Shown: positions 40,905 through 49,697, counted from the first letter of the stretch. The stretch: 51,329 nucleotides of DNA from an uncultured Eubacteriales bacterium (GCA_934462705.1 CAKSIH010000008.1:1-51329), one strand, 5' to 3'. The notes: generated by a model from the sequence alone, not told the origin. Translations and numbers: made by a program.

Positions 40905-41671
40905 GAAATTTGCTTTTAACAATTAGATATGATGGAACAAATTATCATGGTTGGCAGGTTCAAAGGAATGCGCTTACGGTGCAAGAGGTTTTTCAAAATG
41001 CACTTTATGGTGTTATTGGTGAATTACCAGACATAAAGGGATGTAGTCGTACAGATTCGGGGGTTCATGCAAACATGTATTGTATAAGTATGAAATTGAG
41101 CGGCAAAATTCCATGTGAACGACTAGTAATGGCTTTAAATAGGCATTTGCCACAAGACATTGCAGTACTTAGCTGTAGAGAGGTAAGTGAAGATTTTCAT
41201 GCTAGGTATTCATGTGTTGGGAAGGAGTATATATATAAAATTTGGAATAGCAATATTAGAGATCCGTTTTTTTATAAATATGCTTTTCATTATTGGTATA
41301 ATTTAGATGAGGATTACTTGAATGAAGCGGCTCAAAAGTTTGTGGGAACTCATGACTTTACATCTTTTAGTACCTTGGACGCAAGAAAAAAAAATAATAT
41401 GATTAGGACTATAAAGTGGTTTACTGTAAAAAGGAATGGAAATTTAGTAACTATGAAAGTTGCAGCTGATGGATTTTTATATAACATGGTTAGGATTATG
41501 GTTGGTACTCTTTTGCATGTTTCTATGGGGAGAATTTTACCATGTGATTTAACTGATATAATTATAGCAAAAGATAGAGCAAAGGCAGGCCCCACGGCCG
41601 TTCCGTATGCTCTTTATCTTAATAAAGTTTTTTATGAGGGGGACGATTTTATTGCTTCAAAAAACTCATAA
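40901..41671 (+). CDS. truA: tRNA pseudouridine(38-40) synthase TruA
   Basis: A 256-residue pseudouridine synthase acting on the anticodon arm. It shows IRYDGTNYHGWQVQ, the catalytic Asp 52 in GCSRTDSGVHA, FHARYSCVGKEYIYKIWN, and the MVRIMVGTLLHVSMG helix. It starts within the ecfT stop (ATGA). The order ecfA1-ecfA2-ecfT-truA is conserved in Firmicutes. Confidence 0.96.
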   Translation: MRNLLLTIRYDGTNYHGWQVQRNALTVQEVFQNALYGVIGELPDIKGCSRTDSGVHANMYCISMKLSGKIPCERLVMALNRHLPQDIAVLSCREVSEDFHARYSCVGKEYIYKIWNSNIRDPFFYKYAFHYWYNLDEDYLNEAAQKFVGTHDFTSFSTLDARKKNNMIRTIKWFTVKRNGNLVTMKVAADGFLYNMVRIMVGTLLHVSMGRILPCDLTDIIIAKDRAKAGPTAVPYALYLNKVFYEGDDFIASKNS

Positions 41672-42884
41672 AATGAAGAGATCCATTGAAAAAGAAAAAA
41701 AAATGTTTAAATTAACTGCATTACAAGATGTAATAAAAAAAGCCAATAAAAGTAAGGTTAATGTAGCGGTATTAAGAGTTTTTGCAATACTTTTAGTAAG
41801 TGCACTTTTTACAATAGGTTTTGCAAGTAGGGAGAATCTTGCACCAGAAAATGTAGTAGGTTTTATTAAAGATAACTTTGTAAAAATAGGTAAAGGCAAG
41901 GGCTATCCTACAAACATAAAAGGAACAAAGGTTAGTGCTAAAAATTTTAAGCTTTTTAATGGAGATGTATCTTTTGTTAGTGACACTTCATTTGTATGCT
42001 TAAATTCGTCAGCTAAAGAGGAAGTATGCAGGCAACATAGCTTTTCAAATCCTATTTATAAGGTTGCAGGAAGTAAGGCTTTAATTTTTGATTTATATGC
42101 CAGGGGTTATGAAATTGATAGGAAAGGTTGCAATATAAAAAGATCTAATATGGAAAACAACATATTGGCGGGGGCAATTGCTGAAAATGGTACTTTTGGT
42201 TTTGTAACTCAATCTAAAAATTTCTTGGGCGAACTTTCCATTTTTTCATCTAATGCAAAGGATGTTTATTACAAATTTTATTTTGCGGATCATTATATAT
42301 CTTCAATGGCATTTAGCATGGATGGTAAATCTATAGCGGCAGTAGGCATTTCCGCTCAAGATGGTGAAATGATCTCAGCTCTTTATATTTTTGATTGTAA
42401 AAGTGAACAGCCCAAATTTAAAATAAACTATGAAGACTCTATGCTTATGCATGTAGAATATTTAGCAAATGGAAATATAGTAGTTTTAGGAGATAATTTG
42501 TTAAGTTTTGTTAATTCAAAAACAGGCAAAAGAAGTGACTTTAAATATGATAATAAAACGGTAACTGCTTTTGACGTTAATAAAAACAGTGGAGCAGCAA
42601 TATCGTTATCGTTATGTGAAGGAGGAGATGAATCGGAAATAATTTTGTTTGATAAGAAAGGAAATGTATGTAACAGAATAAATACAACTATAAATATAAA
42701 GTCAATATCTTTAGCTAAACGTCGTCTAGGGGTACTTTCAACTAATGAGGCATTTTTGTATAATTCTTCTGGAAGTTTGTTAAAGCAAGTTAGAGTTGAA
42801 GATGATGCTAGGGAAATAAAACTTTTTTCAAGTAAGAACGCATATATTTTAGGCCTCACAAATATTAGCAAGTTGAACTTTTAA
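41652..42884 (+). CDS. DUF5711-like membrane-anchored protein
   Basis: A 410-residue protein with a charged N-terminal cytoplasmic part, one membrane helix (NVAVLRVFAILLVSALFTIGFA) and a large extracellular region of repeating beta-strands that looks like a beta-propeller (IAENGTFGFVTQSKNF, FSMDGKSIAAVGISAQDG, VEYLANGNIVVLGDN). This fits DUF5711 proteins of Clostridia, whose function is unknown. TTG 41652, nine bases after GAGGGGG, is taken as start; it overlaps truA by 20 bases. ATG 41673 is an alternative but lacks an SD. Confidence 0.72.
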   Translation: MLQKTHKMKRSIEKEKKMFKLTALQDVIKKANKSKVNVAVLRVFAILLVSALFTIGFASRENLAPENVVGFIKDNFVKIGKGKGYPTNIKGTKVSAKNFKLFNGDVSFVSDTSFVCLNSSAKEEVCRQHSFSNPIYKVAGSKALIFDLYARGYEIDRKGCNIKRSNMENNILAGAIAENGTFGFVTQSKNFLGELSIFSSNAKDVYYKFYFADHYISSMAFSMDGKSIAAVGISAQDGEMISALYIFDCKSEQPKFKINYEDSMLMHVEYLANGNIVVLGDNLLSFVNSKTGKRSDFKYDNKTVTAFDVNKNSGAAISLSLCEGGDESEIILFDKKGNVCNRINTTINIKSISLAKRRLGVLSTNEAFLYNSSGSLLKQVRVEDDAREIKLFSSKNAYILGLTNISKLNF

Positions 42885-42922
42885 AAACAATGTAAAATAT
42901 TTATAAATTTTTTGATTTCTAG

Positions 42923-42951
42923 TTGATTTTTATTGCGTAATGTGTTATTAT
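42923..42951 (+). promoter_or_regulatory. Promoter of the CvpA-like gene
   Basis: TTGATT (42923-42928), 17-base spacer, TATTAT (42946-42951), about 40 bases before the start codon. Confidence 0.5.
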
Positions 42952-42992
42952 GTGTTTAATCAACGATATAAAATATTGTTGAGGTGATATTT

Positions 42993-43658
42993 TTGTGTAT
43001 AATAATTGATATATTATTAATTGTACTTTTAATTTTCTTTTTGTATTCAGGGTATAAACAAGGTTTTATAAAATCAGGAATAGGCTTTATATGTTTTGCA
43101 GTATCATTTGTATTAGCTTCAATTTTATCGCCAATAATATTTACATATATATATGATAATTTTATATCGAAGGTTTTAGTTTCCAAAATAAATGATGTCA
43201 TTAATATAAGTGCATATAGTTTGACAGAGAAGGTTGCGTTAATAATGAAGAGTTTACCACAGTTTTTAACAAACAATGTTTCTATGTCTGACGTTTCAAG
43301 ATTGCTAATTAAAGGGAACGATCCGGCAAAAGAATTTTCAAACATAATGAAACCTGTAGTGAGCAATACTTTAATGCCTATAATATTAATTATTGTTACA
43401 GCTATATTTACATTTATTTCCAATTTCATATTGAAAAGATTTAGAAAAGCTACAAAAAATCTTTCTATAGGAAAAGTAGATTCCGTAATAGGTTTAGCTT
43501 TTGGTGGGCTAAAGTATACTATTTTAATTTTTATAGTTACGCTGAGTTTAAAATCTATTATGCCACTATGTTCTGAAAATACATCTTCTGCAGTTACAAG
43601 TGCAATTAATGATACCATAATAGCCAGATATTTAGTTAATTTTGATTTTAGTATATGA
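42993..43658 (+). CDS. CvpA-family membrane protein
   Basis: A 221-residue protein with four helices. The N-terminal DILLIVLLIFFLYSGYKQGFIKSG and the C-terminal KVDSVIGLAFGGLKYTILIFI match the CvpA family (PF02674), first linked to colicin V production and later to envelope physiology. Start is TTG 42993, five bases after SD GAGGTGA; an in-frame GTG at 42984 overlaps the SD. The extracellular loop of about 80 residues is long. Confidence 0.78.
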   Translation: MCIIIDILLIVLLIFFLYSGYKQGFIKSGIGFICFAVSFVLASILSPIIFTYIYDNFISKVLVSKINDVINISAYSLTEKVALIMKSLPQFLTNNVSMSDVSRLLIKGNDPAKEFSNIMKPVVSNTLMPIILIIVTAIFTFISNFILKRFRKATKNLSIGKVDSVIGLAFGGLKYTILIFIVTLSLKSIMPLCSENTSSAVTSAINDTIIARYLVNFDFSI

Positions 43659-43718
43659 GTAATTTGTTAGCATAATTATTTAGGATTAAGTTGAAATGAA
43701 AAAGGGGGAGTAGGCCCG

Positions 43719-44324
43719 ATGAGTATAGAAGAAATATTTGTAGGGTCATCTGATTTGAAACGAATTGAAAAAAAAGACATAAATGTGCCTAATATGCTGT
43801 CCCTTTTAAGAATATTTATTATAATACCCTTTGTTATATTTTTTCTAAAAGAACGTTATATTTTAGCAGGAGTTATGCTTGCACTTTCCGGAATTAGTGA
43901 TATGTTTGACGGATTTATAGCAAGGAAATTTGACTGTATAACAAGGCTTGGAAAGTTACTTGACCCAGTAGCAGACAAGTTAACATTGGCAGCAGTTATG
44001 ATTTGTTTGGGGATAAAATTTAATAGCCTTTTAGTGATAGTAATAATATTATTATTTAAAGATTTATCTATGATAGTAGCGGGTTCAATGTTGTTAAAAA
44101 GGGGAATTGATCCTCCGGCATCTAGATGGTATGGAAAACTTTCAACAGCGTTTTTTTATTTTTCAGTTATAGTTATAGTTGGAGTAAAAGCAATATTTGA
44201 GGTGGAAATACCAATGCTTACGATGATACTTTTAACAATAACTACTATCTTAATGATGTTTTCGTTAATTAATTACTTTATGCTATTTTTAAAACTTATG
44301 AAATGTGGAGATAGAGGGGAATAG
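43719..44324 (+). CDS. CDP-alcohol phosphatidyltransferase (phosphatidylglycerophosphate synthase-type)
   Basis: A 201-residue integral membrane enzyme. The catalytic motif D-x2-D-G-x2-A-R-x8-G-x3-D-x3-D is complete in SDMFDGFIARKFDCITRLGKLLDPVADK. The NVPNMLSLLRIFIIIPF start is that of PgsA-like proteins, which make phosphatidylglycerophosphate from CDP-diacylglycerol and glycerol-3-phosphate; other alcohols are possible. SD AAAGGGGGAG lies upstream. About 35 residues precede the first helix. Confidence 0.88.
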   Translation: MSIEEIFVGSSDLKRIEKKDINVPNMLSLLRIFIIIPFVIFFLKERYILAGVMLALSGISDMFDGFIARKFDCITRLGKLLDPVADKLTLAAVMICLGIKFNSLLVIVIILLFKDLSMIVAGSMLLKRGIDPPASRWYGKLSTAFFYFSVIVIVGVKAIFEVEIPMLTMILLTITTILMMFSLINYFMLFLKLMKCGDRGE

Positions 44325-44369
44325 ATTAAAAAGAGAATTTAAGTAAGTGCAGTAAAGGAGAAGAATTTT

Positions 44370-46643
44370 ATGCTATGTTCACGCTGTAAAAAAAGACCGG
44401 CAATGGTGTTTGTTGCAACAGATAAGAATAATTTAGAACCTCAGGGTTTATGTCTTACATGTGCAAGGGAGCTTGGTATAGAGCCGGTGAATGATATAAT
44501 GAATAAAATAGGGATGTCCGACGAAGACCTTGAAGCTATGAGAGAACAGCTTGGAACAATTTTTAATTCTGGCGATAATGATGAAAGTGCATATGAAGAT
44601 ATTTTTCCAGGTGGAGCAACTACATTTCCTTTTTTAAAAAATATCTTCTCTGATTCTTCAAATAATGTAGATTCAAATGCTACAACAGGAAATAATAATG
44701 CAAAAAATAAAAATAATAATTCAAAAAAGAAAAAGCATTTAGATTTATACTGCTATAATTTAACGCAAAAAGCAAGAAATGGGGAACTGGATGCTGTAAT
44801 AGGAAGGGATAAGGAAATTGCAAGAGTCATACAGATTTTAAGCAGAAGGACTAAGAATAATCCATGTTTAATAGGTGAACCAGGCGTGGGAAAAACCGCT
44901 ATAGCAGAAGGTCTTGCAATAAAGATAAGTGAAGGTACAGTTCCGCTAAGGTTAAAGGAAAAGGAAGTATACCTTTTAGACTTAACTGCGCTTGTAGCAG
45001 GAACTCAATTTAGAGGACAATTTGAAAGCAGAATAAAAGGTCTTTTAGATGAAGTTAAAACAGCAGGAAATATTATTTTAGTTATAGATGAAGTTCATAA
45101 TATAGTTGGTACTGGTGAGACAGAAAGTAACTCTATGAATGCGGCAAATATTTTAAAGCCATCTTTATCAAGAGGCGAGATACAAGTTATAGGTGCGACA
45201 ACTTTTTCTGAATATAGAAAATATATAGAAAAAGATTCTGCACTTGAAAGAAGATTTCAACCAGTTACAGTAGTTGAACCAACAGTTAAAGAAACCATAG
45301 ATGTTTTAATTGGAATAAAATCATATTATGAAAATTATCACAGAGTAAAAATATCAGATAATTTAATAAAATTATTAACAGCTCAATCTGAACGATATAT
45401 AACGGATCGTTTTTTGCCGGATAAGGCTATAGATTTACTTGATGAAGCAAGTGCATATGCTGCGTTACGAAATAAATCTCTGGAACAATATGATAAAATG
45501 ACTCAAGAAGTTGAAAGGCTGAAACAGCAGGAAAATGAACTTGTTCATCCTGAAAAAGAAACAGTGGATTATGAGAAATTAGCAAAAGTAAGAGCAGACC
45601 TTGCAAAATTTGACAACGAAATGAAACTTATTGCTGGAAAGGCACTTGGAGCACCGGTAACAGAAGATGATGTTGCACATGTTATAGAACTTTGGACAGG
45701 AATTCCGGCGTCAAAAATAAAAGAAACAGAAATGAAAAAGCTTTCTCATATTGAGGAAAGAATAAAGGAAAAATTAATAGGCCAAGATGAAGCTGTTGCA
45801 GCGGTGGCTTCAGCTATTAAGAGAAGCAGATTACAAATAAGCCCAAGAAGGAGACCAGCGTCGTTTATATTTGTTGGGCCGACGGGAGTAGGAAAGACAG
45901 AGCTTGCAAAAGTATTGTCAAAGGAGTTATTTAATAGTCCTGAAACACTTATAAGATTAGATATGTCTGAATTTATGGAAAAACATTCGGTATCTAGAAT
46001 TATAGGAGCCCCTCCAGGATATGTAGGCTATGATGAATCAGGTCAAATAACAGAAAAGATTAGAAGGCGACCATATTCAATCATTTTATTTGATGAAATA
46101 GAAAAGGCTCATCCAGATGTTTTAAATATACTGTTGCAAATTCTTGATGAAGGAAGGATAACAGATGCGCAGGGAAGGCTTGTAAACTTTGAAAATACAG
46201 TTATTATAATGACGTCAAATGCGGGAAGCGATAAAAAAGATGGTGCAGTAGGTTTTGCTAAAAGCCAAAATGACCTTACAAAAGAAAAGGCAATGAAAGC
46301 GCTATCAGATTTTTTGAGGCCTGAATTTTTAAGTAGACTTGATGAAATAATAGTATTTAGAAACTTAAATTTGGAGGACTATGAAAAGATAGCAGATTTA
46401 ATGCTGAAGGAATATGTAGAAGTTTTGCGGGAAAAATCCATAAATTTAACTTATACAAGGGATGTAATAAAGTGGATTGCCAAAGAATCAATAAATGGCA
46501 AGAGTGGAGCAAGAGATTTAAGGCATACAATACGAAGAAATGTAGAAGATAAGATAGCATGTGCAATTATTGACAACGATGAGGTGACAATAAAAAGCAT
46601 AAATCTTCATTATGATAAGGGGTTAGAAGTAAGTATATTATAA
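44370..46643 (+). CDS. Clp-family ATP-dependent unfoldase (ClpE/ClpC-like) with N-terminal zinc finger
   Basis: A 757-residue AAA+ chaperone with two ATPase domains. A four-cysteine zinc finger (CSRCKKRPA and CLTCARELG) opens it, as in ClpE. A low-complexity Asn/Lys linker (near 105-125) leads to NBD1 with GEPGVGKT and VIDEVHNIVG, a middle helical domain, and NBD2 with GPTGVGKTELAKVL and LFDEIEKAHPDV. The double ClpN domain of ClpC is missing. A ClpP-binding IGF-type loop is not obvious; the loop VGFAKSQNDL could serve. It closes the housekeeping run. Confidence 0.92.
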   Translation: MLCSRCKKRPAMVFVATDKNNLEPQGLCLTCARELGIEPVNDIMNKIGMSDEDLEAMREQLGTIFNSGDNDESAYEDIFPGGATTFPFLKNIFSDSSNNVDSNATTGNNNAKNKNNNSKKKKHLDLYCYNLTQKARNGELDAVIGRDKEIARVIQILSRRTKNNPCLIGEPGVGKTAIAEGLAIKISEGTVPLRLKEKEVYLLDLTALVAGTQFRGQFESRIKGLLDEVKTAGNIILVIDEVHNIVGTGETESNSMNAANILKPSLSRGEIQVIGATTFSEYRKYIEKDSALERRFQPVTVVEPTVKETIDVLIGIKSYYENYHRVKISDNLIKLLTAQSERYITDRFLPDKAIDLLDEASAYAALRNKSLEQYDKMTQEVERLKQQENELVHPEKETVDYEKLAKVRADLAKFDNEMKLIAGKALGAPVTEDDVAHVIELWTGIPASKIKETEMKKLSHIEERIKEKLIGQDEAVAAVASAIKRSRLQISPRRRPASFIFVGPTGVGKTELAKVLSKELFNSPETLIRLDMSEFMEKHSVSRIIGAPPGYVGYDESGQITEKIRRRPYSIILFDEIEKAHPDVLNILLQILDEGRITDAQGRLVNFENTVIIMTSNAGSDKKDGAVGFAKSQNDLTKEKAMKALSDFLRPEFLSRLDEIIVFRNLNLEDYEKIADLMLKEYVEVLREKSINLTYTRDVIKWIAKESINGKSGARDLRHTIRRNVEDKIACAIIDNDEVTIKSINLHYDKGLEVSIL

Positions 46644-46689
46644 AAATAAAAGTTTTTTTTAAATTTTTAAAATTTTTTTAATTTTCCTA

Positions 46690-46719
46690 TTGACTTTTCG
46701 ACGGGTTATGTGATAAAAT
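46690..46719 (+). promoter_or_regulatory. Promoter of the five-tRNA cluster
   Basis: TTGACT (46690-46695), 18-base spacer, TAAAAT (46714-46719). The -10 lies in the centre of an 11-base inverted repeat (46699-46709 and 46720-46730). Confidence 0.6.
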
Positions 46720-46730
46720 ATAACTCGTCG
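46699..46730 (+). repeat. Inverted repeat around the tRNA-cluster -10 element
   Basis: CGACGGGTTAT and ATAACTCGTCG are complementary at ten of eleven positions with a ten-base spacer that contains the -10 box. This layout would suit a dimeric regulator, but it could be chance. Confidence 0.6.
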
Positions 46731-46784
46731 GTGAGGTTAATAAATTGGACATGAATGATGCAAGTTATTGACGCCGGTAGTTGC

Positions 46785-46858
46785 GCGGGTGTAGTTCAAT
46801 GGTAGAACTCCAGCCTTCCAAGCTGGTCGCGTGGGTTCGATTCCCATCACCCGCTCCA
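46785..46858 (+). tRNA. tRNA-Gly (anticodon UCC), CCA encoded
   Basis: Acceptor GCGGGTG/CACCCGC, anticodon loop CTTCCAA closed by CCAGC/GCTGG, T-loop GTTCGATTC, encoded CCA. First gene of the cluster. Confidence 0.96.
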
Positions 46859-46872
46859 TCTTAAATAAATCT

Positions 46873-46949
46873 GCGCCAATAGCTCAGCTGGATAGAGCAA
46901 CTGCCTTCTAAGCAGTAGGTCAGGGGTTCGAGTCCCTTTTGGCGCGCCA
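46873..46949 (+). tRNA. tRNA-Arg (anticodon UCU), CCA encoded
   Basis: Acceptor GCGCCAA/TTGGCGC, anticodon loop CTTCTAA (UCU), D-arm AGCTCAGCTGGATAGAGC, T-loop GTTCGAGTC, encoded CCA. Confidence 0.96.
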
Positions 46950-46954
46950 GATAT

Positions 46955-47032
46955 GGTGGATATAGCTTAGTTGGTTAAAGCGCCAGTTTGTGGCACTGGA
47001 GATCGTCGGTTCGAATCCGATTATCCACCCCA
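46955..47032 (+). tRNA. tRNA-His (anticodon GUG), CCA encoded
   Basis: Acceptor GTGGATA/TATCCAC with an encoded extra 5' G opposite the discriminator C, as required for tRNA-His. Anticodon loop TTGTGGC closed by CCAGT/ACTGG. Encoded CCA. Confidence 0.96.
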
Positions 47033-47047
47033 CAAAATTTGATATAT

Positions 47048-47122
47048 TGGGGTGTAGCCAAGCGGTAAGGCAACGGACTTTGACTCCGTCACTCGCTGGT
47101 TCGAATCCAGCCATCCCAGCCA
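47048..47122 (+). tRNA. tRNA-Gln (anticodon UUG), CCA encoded
   Basis: Acceptor TGGGGTG with CATCCCA, anticodon loop CTTTGAC (UUG) closed by CGGA/TCCG, T-loop GTTCGAATC, encoded CCA. Confidence 0.95.
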
Positions 47123-47138
47123 TGTTAAATTTAAATAA

Positions 47139-47214
47139 GAGCCATTAGCTCAGTTGGCAGAGCACTTGACTTTTAATCAAGGTGTCCGGGGTTCGAATCC
47201 CCGATGGCTCACCA
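47139..47214 (+). tRNA. tRNA-Lys (anticodon UUU), CCA encoded
   Basis: Acceptor GAGCCAT/ATGGCTC, anticodon loop CTTTTAA (UUU) closed by TTGA/TCAA, T-loop GTTCGAATC, encoded CCA. Last gene of the cluster. Confidence 0.96.
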
Positions 47215-47220
47215 AATAGA

Positions 47221-47266
47221 TAAGTACAAGCCTTGAATTTTCAAAGTTTGTACTTATTTTTATTTG
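47221..47266 (+). terminator. Terminator of the tRNA cluster
   Basis: TAAGTACAA (47221-47229) pairs with TTGTACTTA (47248-47256) with a partly paired inner loop, followed by TTTTTATTTG. Confidence 0.8.
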
Positions 47267-47361
47267 CGTAAATTTAAAAATGAATGACATAAGTTATTAT
47301 TGTAGTTAAACTATATAATAGATAAATTACAACATTAAATATAAGAAATAGAAAAAAAGAT

Positions 47362-47417
47362 TTTCTTGACTTAATACACAAAATATGGTAAAAATTTTTG
47401 TGTATTAAGTCAAGAAA
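47362..47417 (+). promoter_or_regulatory. Perfect 22-bp inverted repeat with an embedded promoter
   Basis: Arms 47362-47383 and 47396-47417 are exact complements around a 12-base centre. The left arm contains TTGACT (47366-47371); 17 bases later TAAAAA with extended TGG (47389-47394) lies in the centre, so a promoter is nested in the palindrome. The right arm is directly followed by the SD GGGAGAG of the next gene. It may be an operator or, in RNA, a hairpin near the SD. Confidence 0.75.
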
Positions 47418-47428
47418 GGGAGAGATTT

Positions 47429-48046
47429 ATGATTTTAAAATCTATTGAGAAGCTTTTTACAATTACTATATGTGCTTTATTGCTAGCAATATCATCTCCA
47501 CAGGTTAGTTCGTTTGCAGACTTAAGTGATATTAGTCATATTGGAGGCAGTTATGAAAGGCTGCGCAGAGAAGTGTCTCAATATAGACGTGAGCATCCAG
47601 GAGACTCCAAACGTTATGAATGCCACCATCTAATTTCTAAAAGAACACTTAATGGGTGGGCAAGAAAAATTTCCTTTAATAAGTATAATAACTTTTTATC
47701 TGACTTTGATCAAAGTTGGGCTCCGTCGATAGTTATGGAAAAAGCCGACCACGAAAAAACCTTAAGTTATTATAATAAGGATGGAACTCATGAACAAAAA
47801 ATGAAGGCTATCGCTTACATAAAGTGGCAAGAACAAAGCATAGTTGATAAAGGTGATATTATGGGTGTTCTTGAAGAAGAATTTGGTTTTATTAAAGTCC
47901 TTTTTGGAAATAAATATGATCGTGCTATAGCGGAAGTAAAAGCATACATAAGAAGGTTAAATTTTAGACACCTTGGGGGAAGAGTACTCTATATGAGACA
48001 CCCGTATAATCCAACATGGCATTATAAATATATTTTTGCTAAGTAG
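47429..48046 (+). CDS. Secreted nuclease-like protein (HNH-type, polymorphic-toxin-like)
   Basis: A 205-residue protein with a signal peptide (1-30, hydrophobic core then SSFA before DLS). The mature part has YECHHLISKRTLNGW (E64-C65-H66-H67) and WAPSIVMEKADHEKTLSYY (D107, H108, T111, S113). The E-C-H-H ... P-x-I-x-M-x-x-x-D-H-x-x-T-x-S pattern resembles the HNH-like nuclease domains at the C-terminus of polymorphic toxins. Here it stands alone behind a Sec signal. No immunity gene is evident. The gene lies just after a tRNA cluster, a common insertion point, behind a long palindrome. Family assignment is from memory of the motif and not certain. Confidence 0.6.
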   Translation: MILKSIEKLFTITICALLLAISSPQVSSFADLSDISHIGGSYERLRREVSQYRREHPGDSKRYECHHLISKRTLNGWARKISFNKYNNFLSDFDQSWAPSIVMEKADHEKTLSYYNKDGTHEQKMKAIAYIKWQEQSIVDKGDIMGVLEEEFGFIKVLFGNKYDRAIAEVKAYIRRLNFRHLGGRVLYMRHPYNPTWHYKYIFAK

Positions 48047-48366
48047 TATTATTGAAGAATGTTTTATTTTGTGTTAATTGACTTAACAGTTTATTTATAT
48101 GATTTTTGATTATCGCACATTGTATGTTGTAGTGATAGCAAGTTTATTAATTTGTTTATATTAAGTTTTTATTCTGCTTGTTAACTAGTATTGCTTCTGA
48201 TTTCTAATTAAATATGGATTTGATATTAGATGACTTACTATTTAAAATTTGCATAAATAACTCATTTATAAAAATTTTTGCGTTTATAAAACTTATATGT
48301 ATTTGTGAACAATTAAAAAACCCGAAATTACTTTTTATAATTTTCGGGTTTTTATTTTATTATCTA
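48047..48366. other. 320-base gap with only a terminator
   Basis: AT-rich sequence with no SD-backed open frame. A 72-codon hydrophobic frame (48214-48432) has no SD and runs through the terminator into the antisense of the next gene, so I do not accept it. No small immunity-like gene is seen. Confidence 0.6.
48314..48354. terminator. Bidirectional terminator before the flavodiiron gene
   Basis: AACCCGAAA pairs with TTTCGGGTT, extended by TTA/TAA with one bulged T, with an A-run before and a T-run after, suiting transcription from both sides. Confidence 0.8.
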
Positions 48367-49668
48367 TTAAAGTATAGGTTCAAAATCAGAAACGCCGTGT
48401 TTGCAAATTGGACATATAAAGTCTTCAGATAATTGACTGTTTTCATAAATATAACCGCAAATTTTGCATATAAAACCTTTTTTATTTGACTTTGTAGATA
48501 TATTAAAATTATTACTTTCACAAATCTCATCTGCAATACCGTTAATTTGTTCTAAAGTTTCTTGTTTGACAGAAGAATTAACGGTTACTACTGTATTTAA
48601 CACAGTAATATTCTTACAGGCAGATAATTTTTTTTGCATAACTTTTGCAGCAACAGGAGCCCAAGAACCATTTTCAATGAATCCAATTGTACGATTTTGA
48701 AAATTATGCTCGATTAAATTATCAATAAACTGATTCATAAAGGGAAAGATGTTACCATTATATGTTGTTGTTGCTAATACTATTTTTCCATAACGAAAAG
48801 CGTCCTCTACAGCTTCTGACATGTCTGTTCTGGCAAGGTCGCATAAAATAACATTTTTGCAACCCTTTTCTTTGAGTTTCTCTGCAAGCAAACTTACAGC
48901 TTTTTTTGTGTTTCCATACACGGAGGTATAGGCTATCATAATGCCTTCAGTTTCCACTTTATAAGAAGACCAAACATCATATAGTTTGATATAGTGCTCT
49001 AAGTTATTATTTAATACAGGGCCGTGTGAGGGACAAATAACTTTAATATCTAACTTTTTTAATTTGCTTAATAGAGACTGAACCTGAGCTCCATACTTGC
49101 CAACGATATTTATGTAATACCGACGAGCTTCACAGTCCCAATCTTCGTTAGCATCTAGTGCTCCAAATTTTCCGAATGCATCAGCTGAAAAAATAGCCTT
49201 ATCTTTGCTGTCATACGTTAACATAACCTCAGGCCAATGTACCATAGGTGCAAATATAAACGTTAGTGTGTGAGTTCCTAATGATAGACTCTCTCCATCT
49301 TCCACAATTTTTTTATTATAATCAAAATTGATATTAAAAAATTTATTTATTATAGAAAAAGTTTTTTTGTTTGCAACAATAGTAGCATTTGGATACTTTT
49401 TTAAAAAGCTCAATATGTTGGCAGAATGATCAGGTTCCATATGTTGCACAATTAAATAATCAGGTAACTTACCATTTAATAAAGATGATATATTTTCAAA
49501 CCATTCATCTTTAAAGCCTGAATCAACACTATCTATTATTGCGATTTTGTCATCATTTATCATATAAGAATTGTAAGCCATGCCTTTTGGAACGGTGTAA
49601 AGACCTTCAAATAAATCAATATTATGGTCGTTTACACCTACATAATTAATGTCACTCGTTACTTTCAC
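48367..49668 (-). CDS. Flavodiiron protein with C-terminal rubredoxin domain
   Basis: A 433-residue oxygen/NO reductase. The N-terminal beta-lactamase-like domain has the diiron ligand motif HMEPDHSAN, the middle flavodoxin domain begins IAYTSVYGNTKKAV (FMN binding), and the C-terminal rubredoxin-type module has CKICGYIYE and CPICKHG. The fused rubredoxin can deliver electrons directly, which suits defence against oxygen in an anaerobe. Start is GTG 49668, seven bases after SD AGGAG. It follows the superoxide reductase gene in the same operon. Confidence 0.93.
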   Translation of the reverse strand: MKVTSDINYVGVNDHNIDLFEGLYTVPKGMAYNSYMINDDKIAIIDSVDSGFKDEWFENISSLLNGKLPDYLIVQHMEPDHSANILSFLKKYPNATIVANKKTFSIINKFFNINFDYNKKIVEDGESLSLGTHTLTFIFAPMVHWPEVMLTYDSKDKAIFSADAFGKFGALDANEDWDCEARRYYINIVGKYGAQVQSLLSKLKKLDIKVICPSHGPVLNNNLEHYIKLYDVWSSYKVETEGIMIAYTSVYGNTKKAVSLLAEKLKEKGCKNVILCDLARTDMSEAVEDAFRYGKIVLATTTYNGNIFPFMNQFIDNLIEHNFQNRTIGFIENGSWAPVAAKVMQKKLSACKNITVLNTVVTVNSSVKQETLEQINGIADEICESNNFNISTKSNKKGFICKICGYIYENSQLSEDFICPICKHGVSDFEPIL

Positions 49669-49697
49669 TGTTTAACTCCTTTATTTTTCTAAAATAT

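Noticed and set aside
46920..47123. Minus-strand open frame across the tRNA cluster
   Set aside because: It is the antisense of tRNA-Arg, tRNA-His and tRNA-Gln, a well-known source of false proteins.
48214..48432. Hydrophobic 72-codon frame that might be an immunity protein for the nuclease-like gene
   Set aside because: No SD, it reads through the terminator hairpin and continues antisense to the flavodiiron gene.
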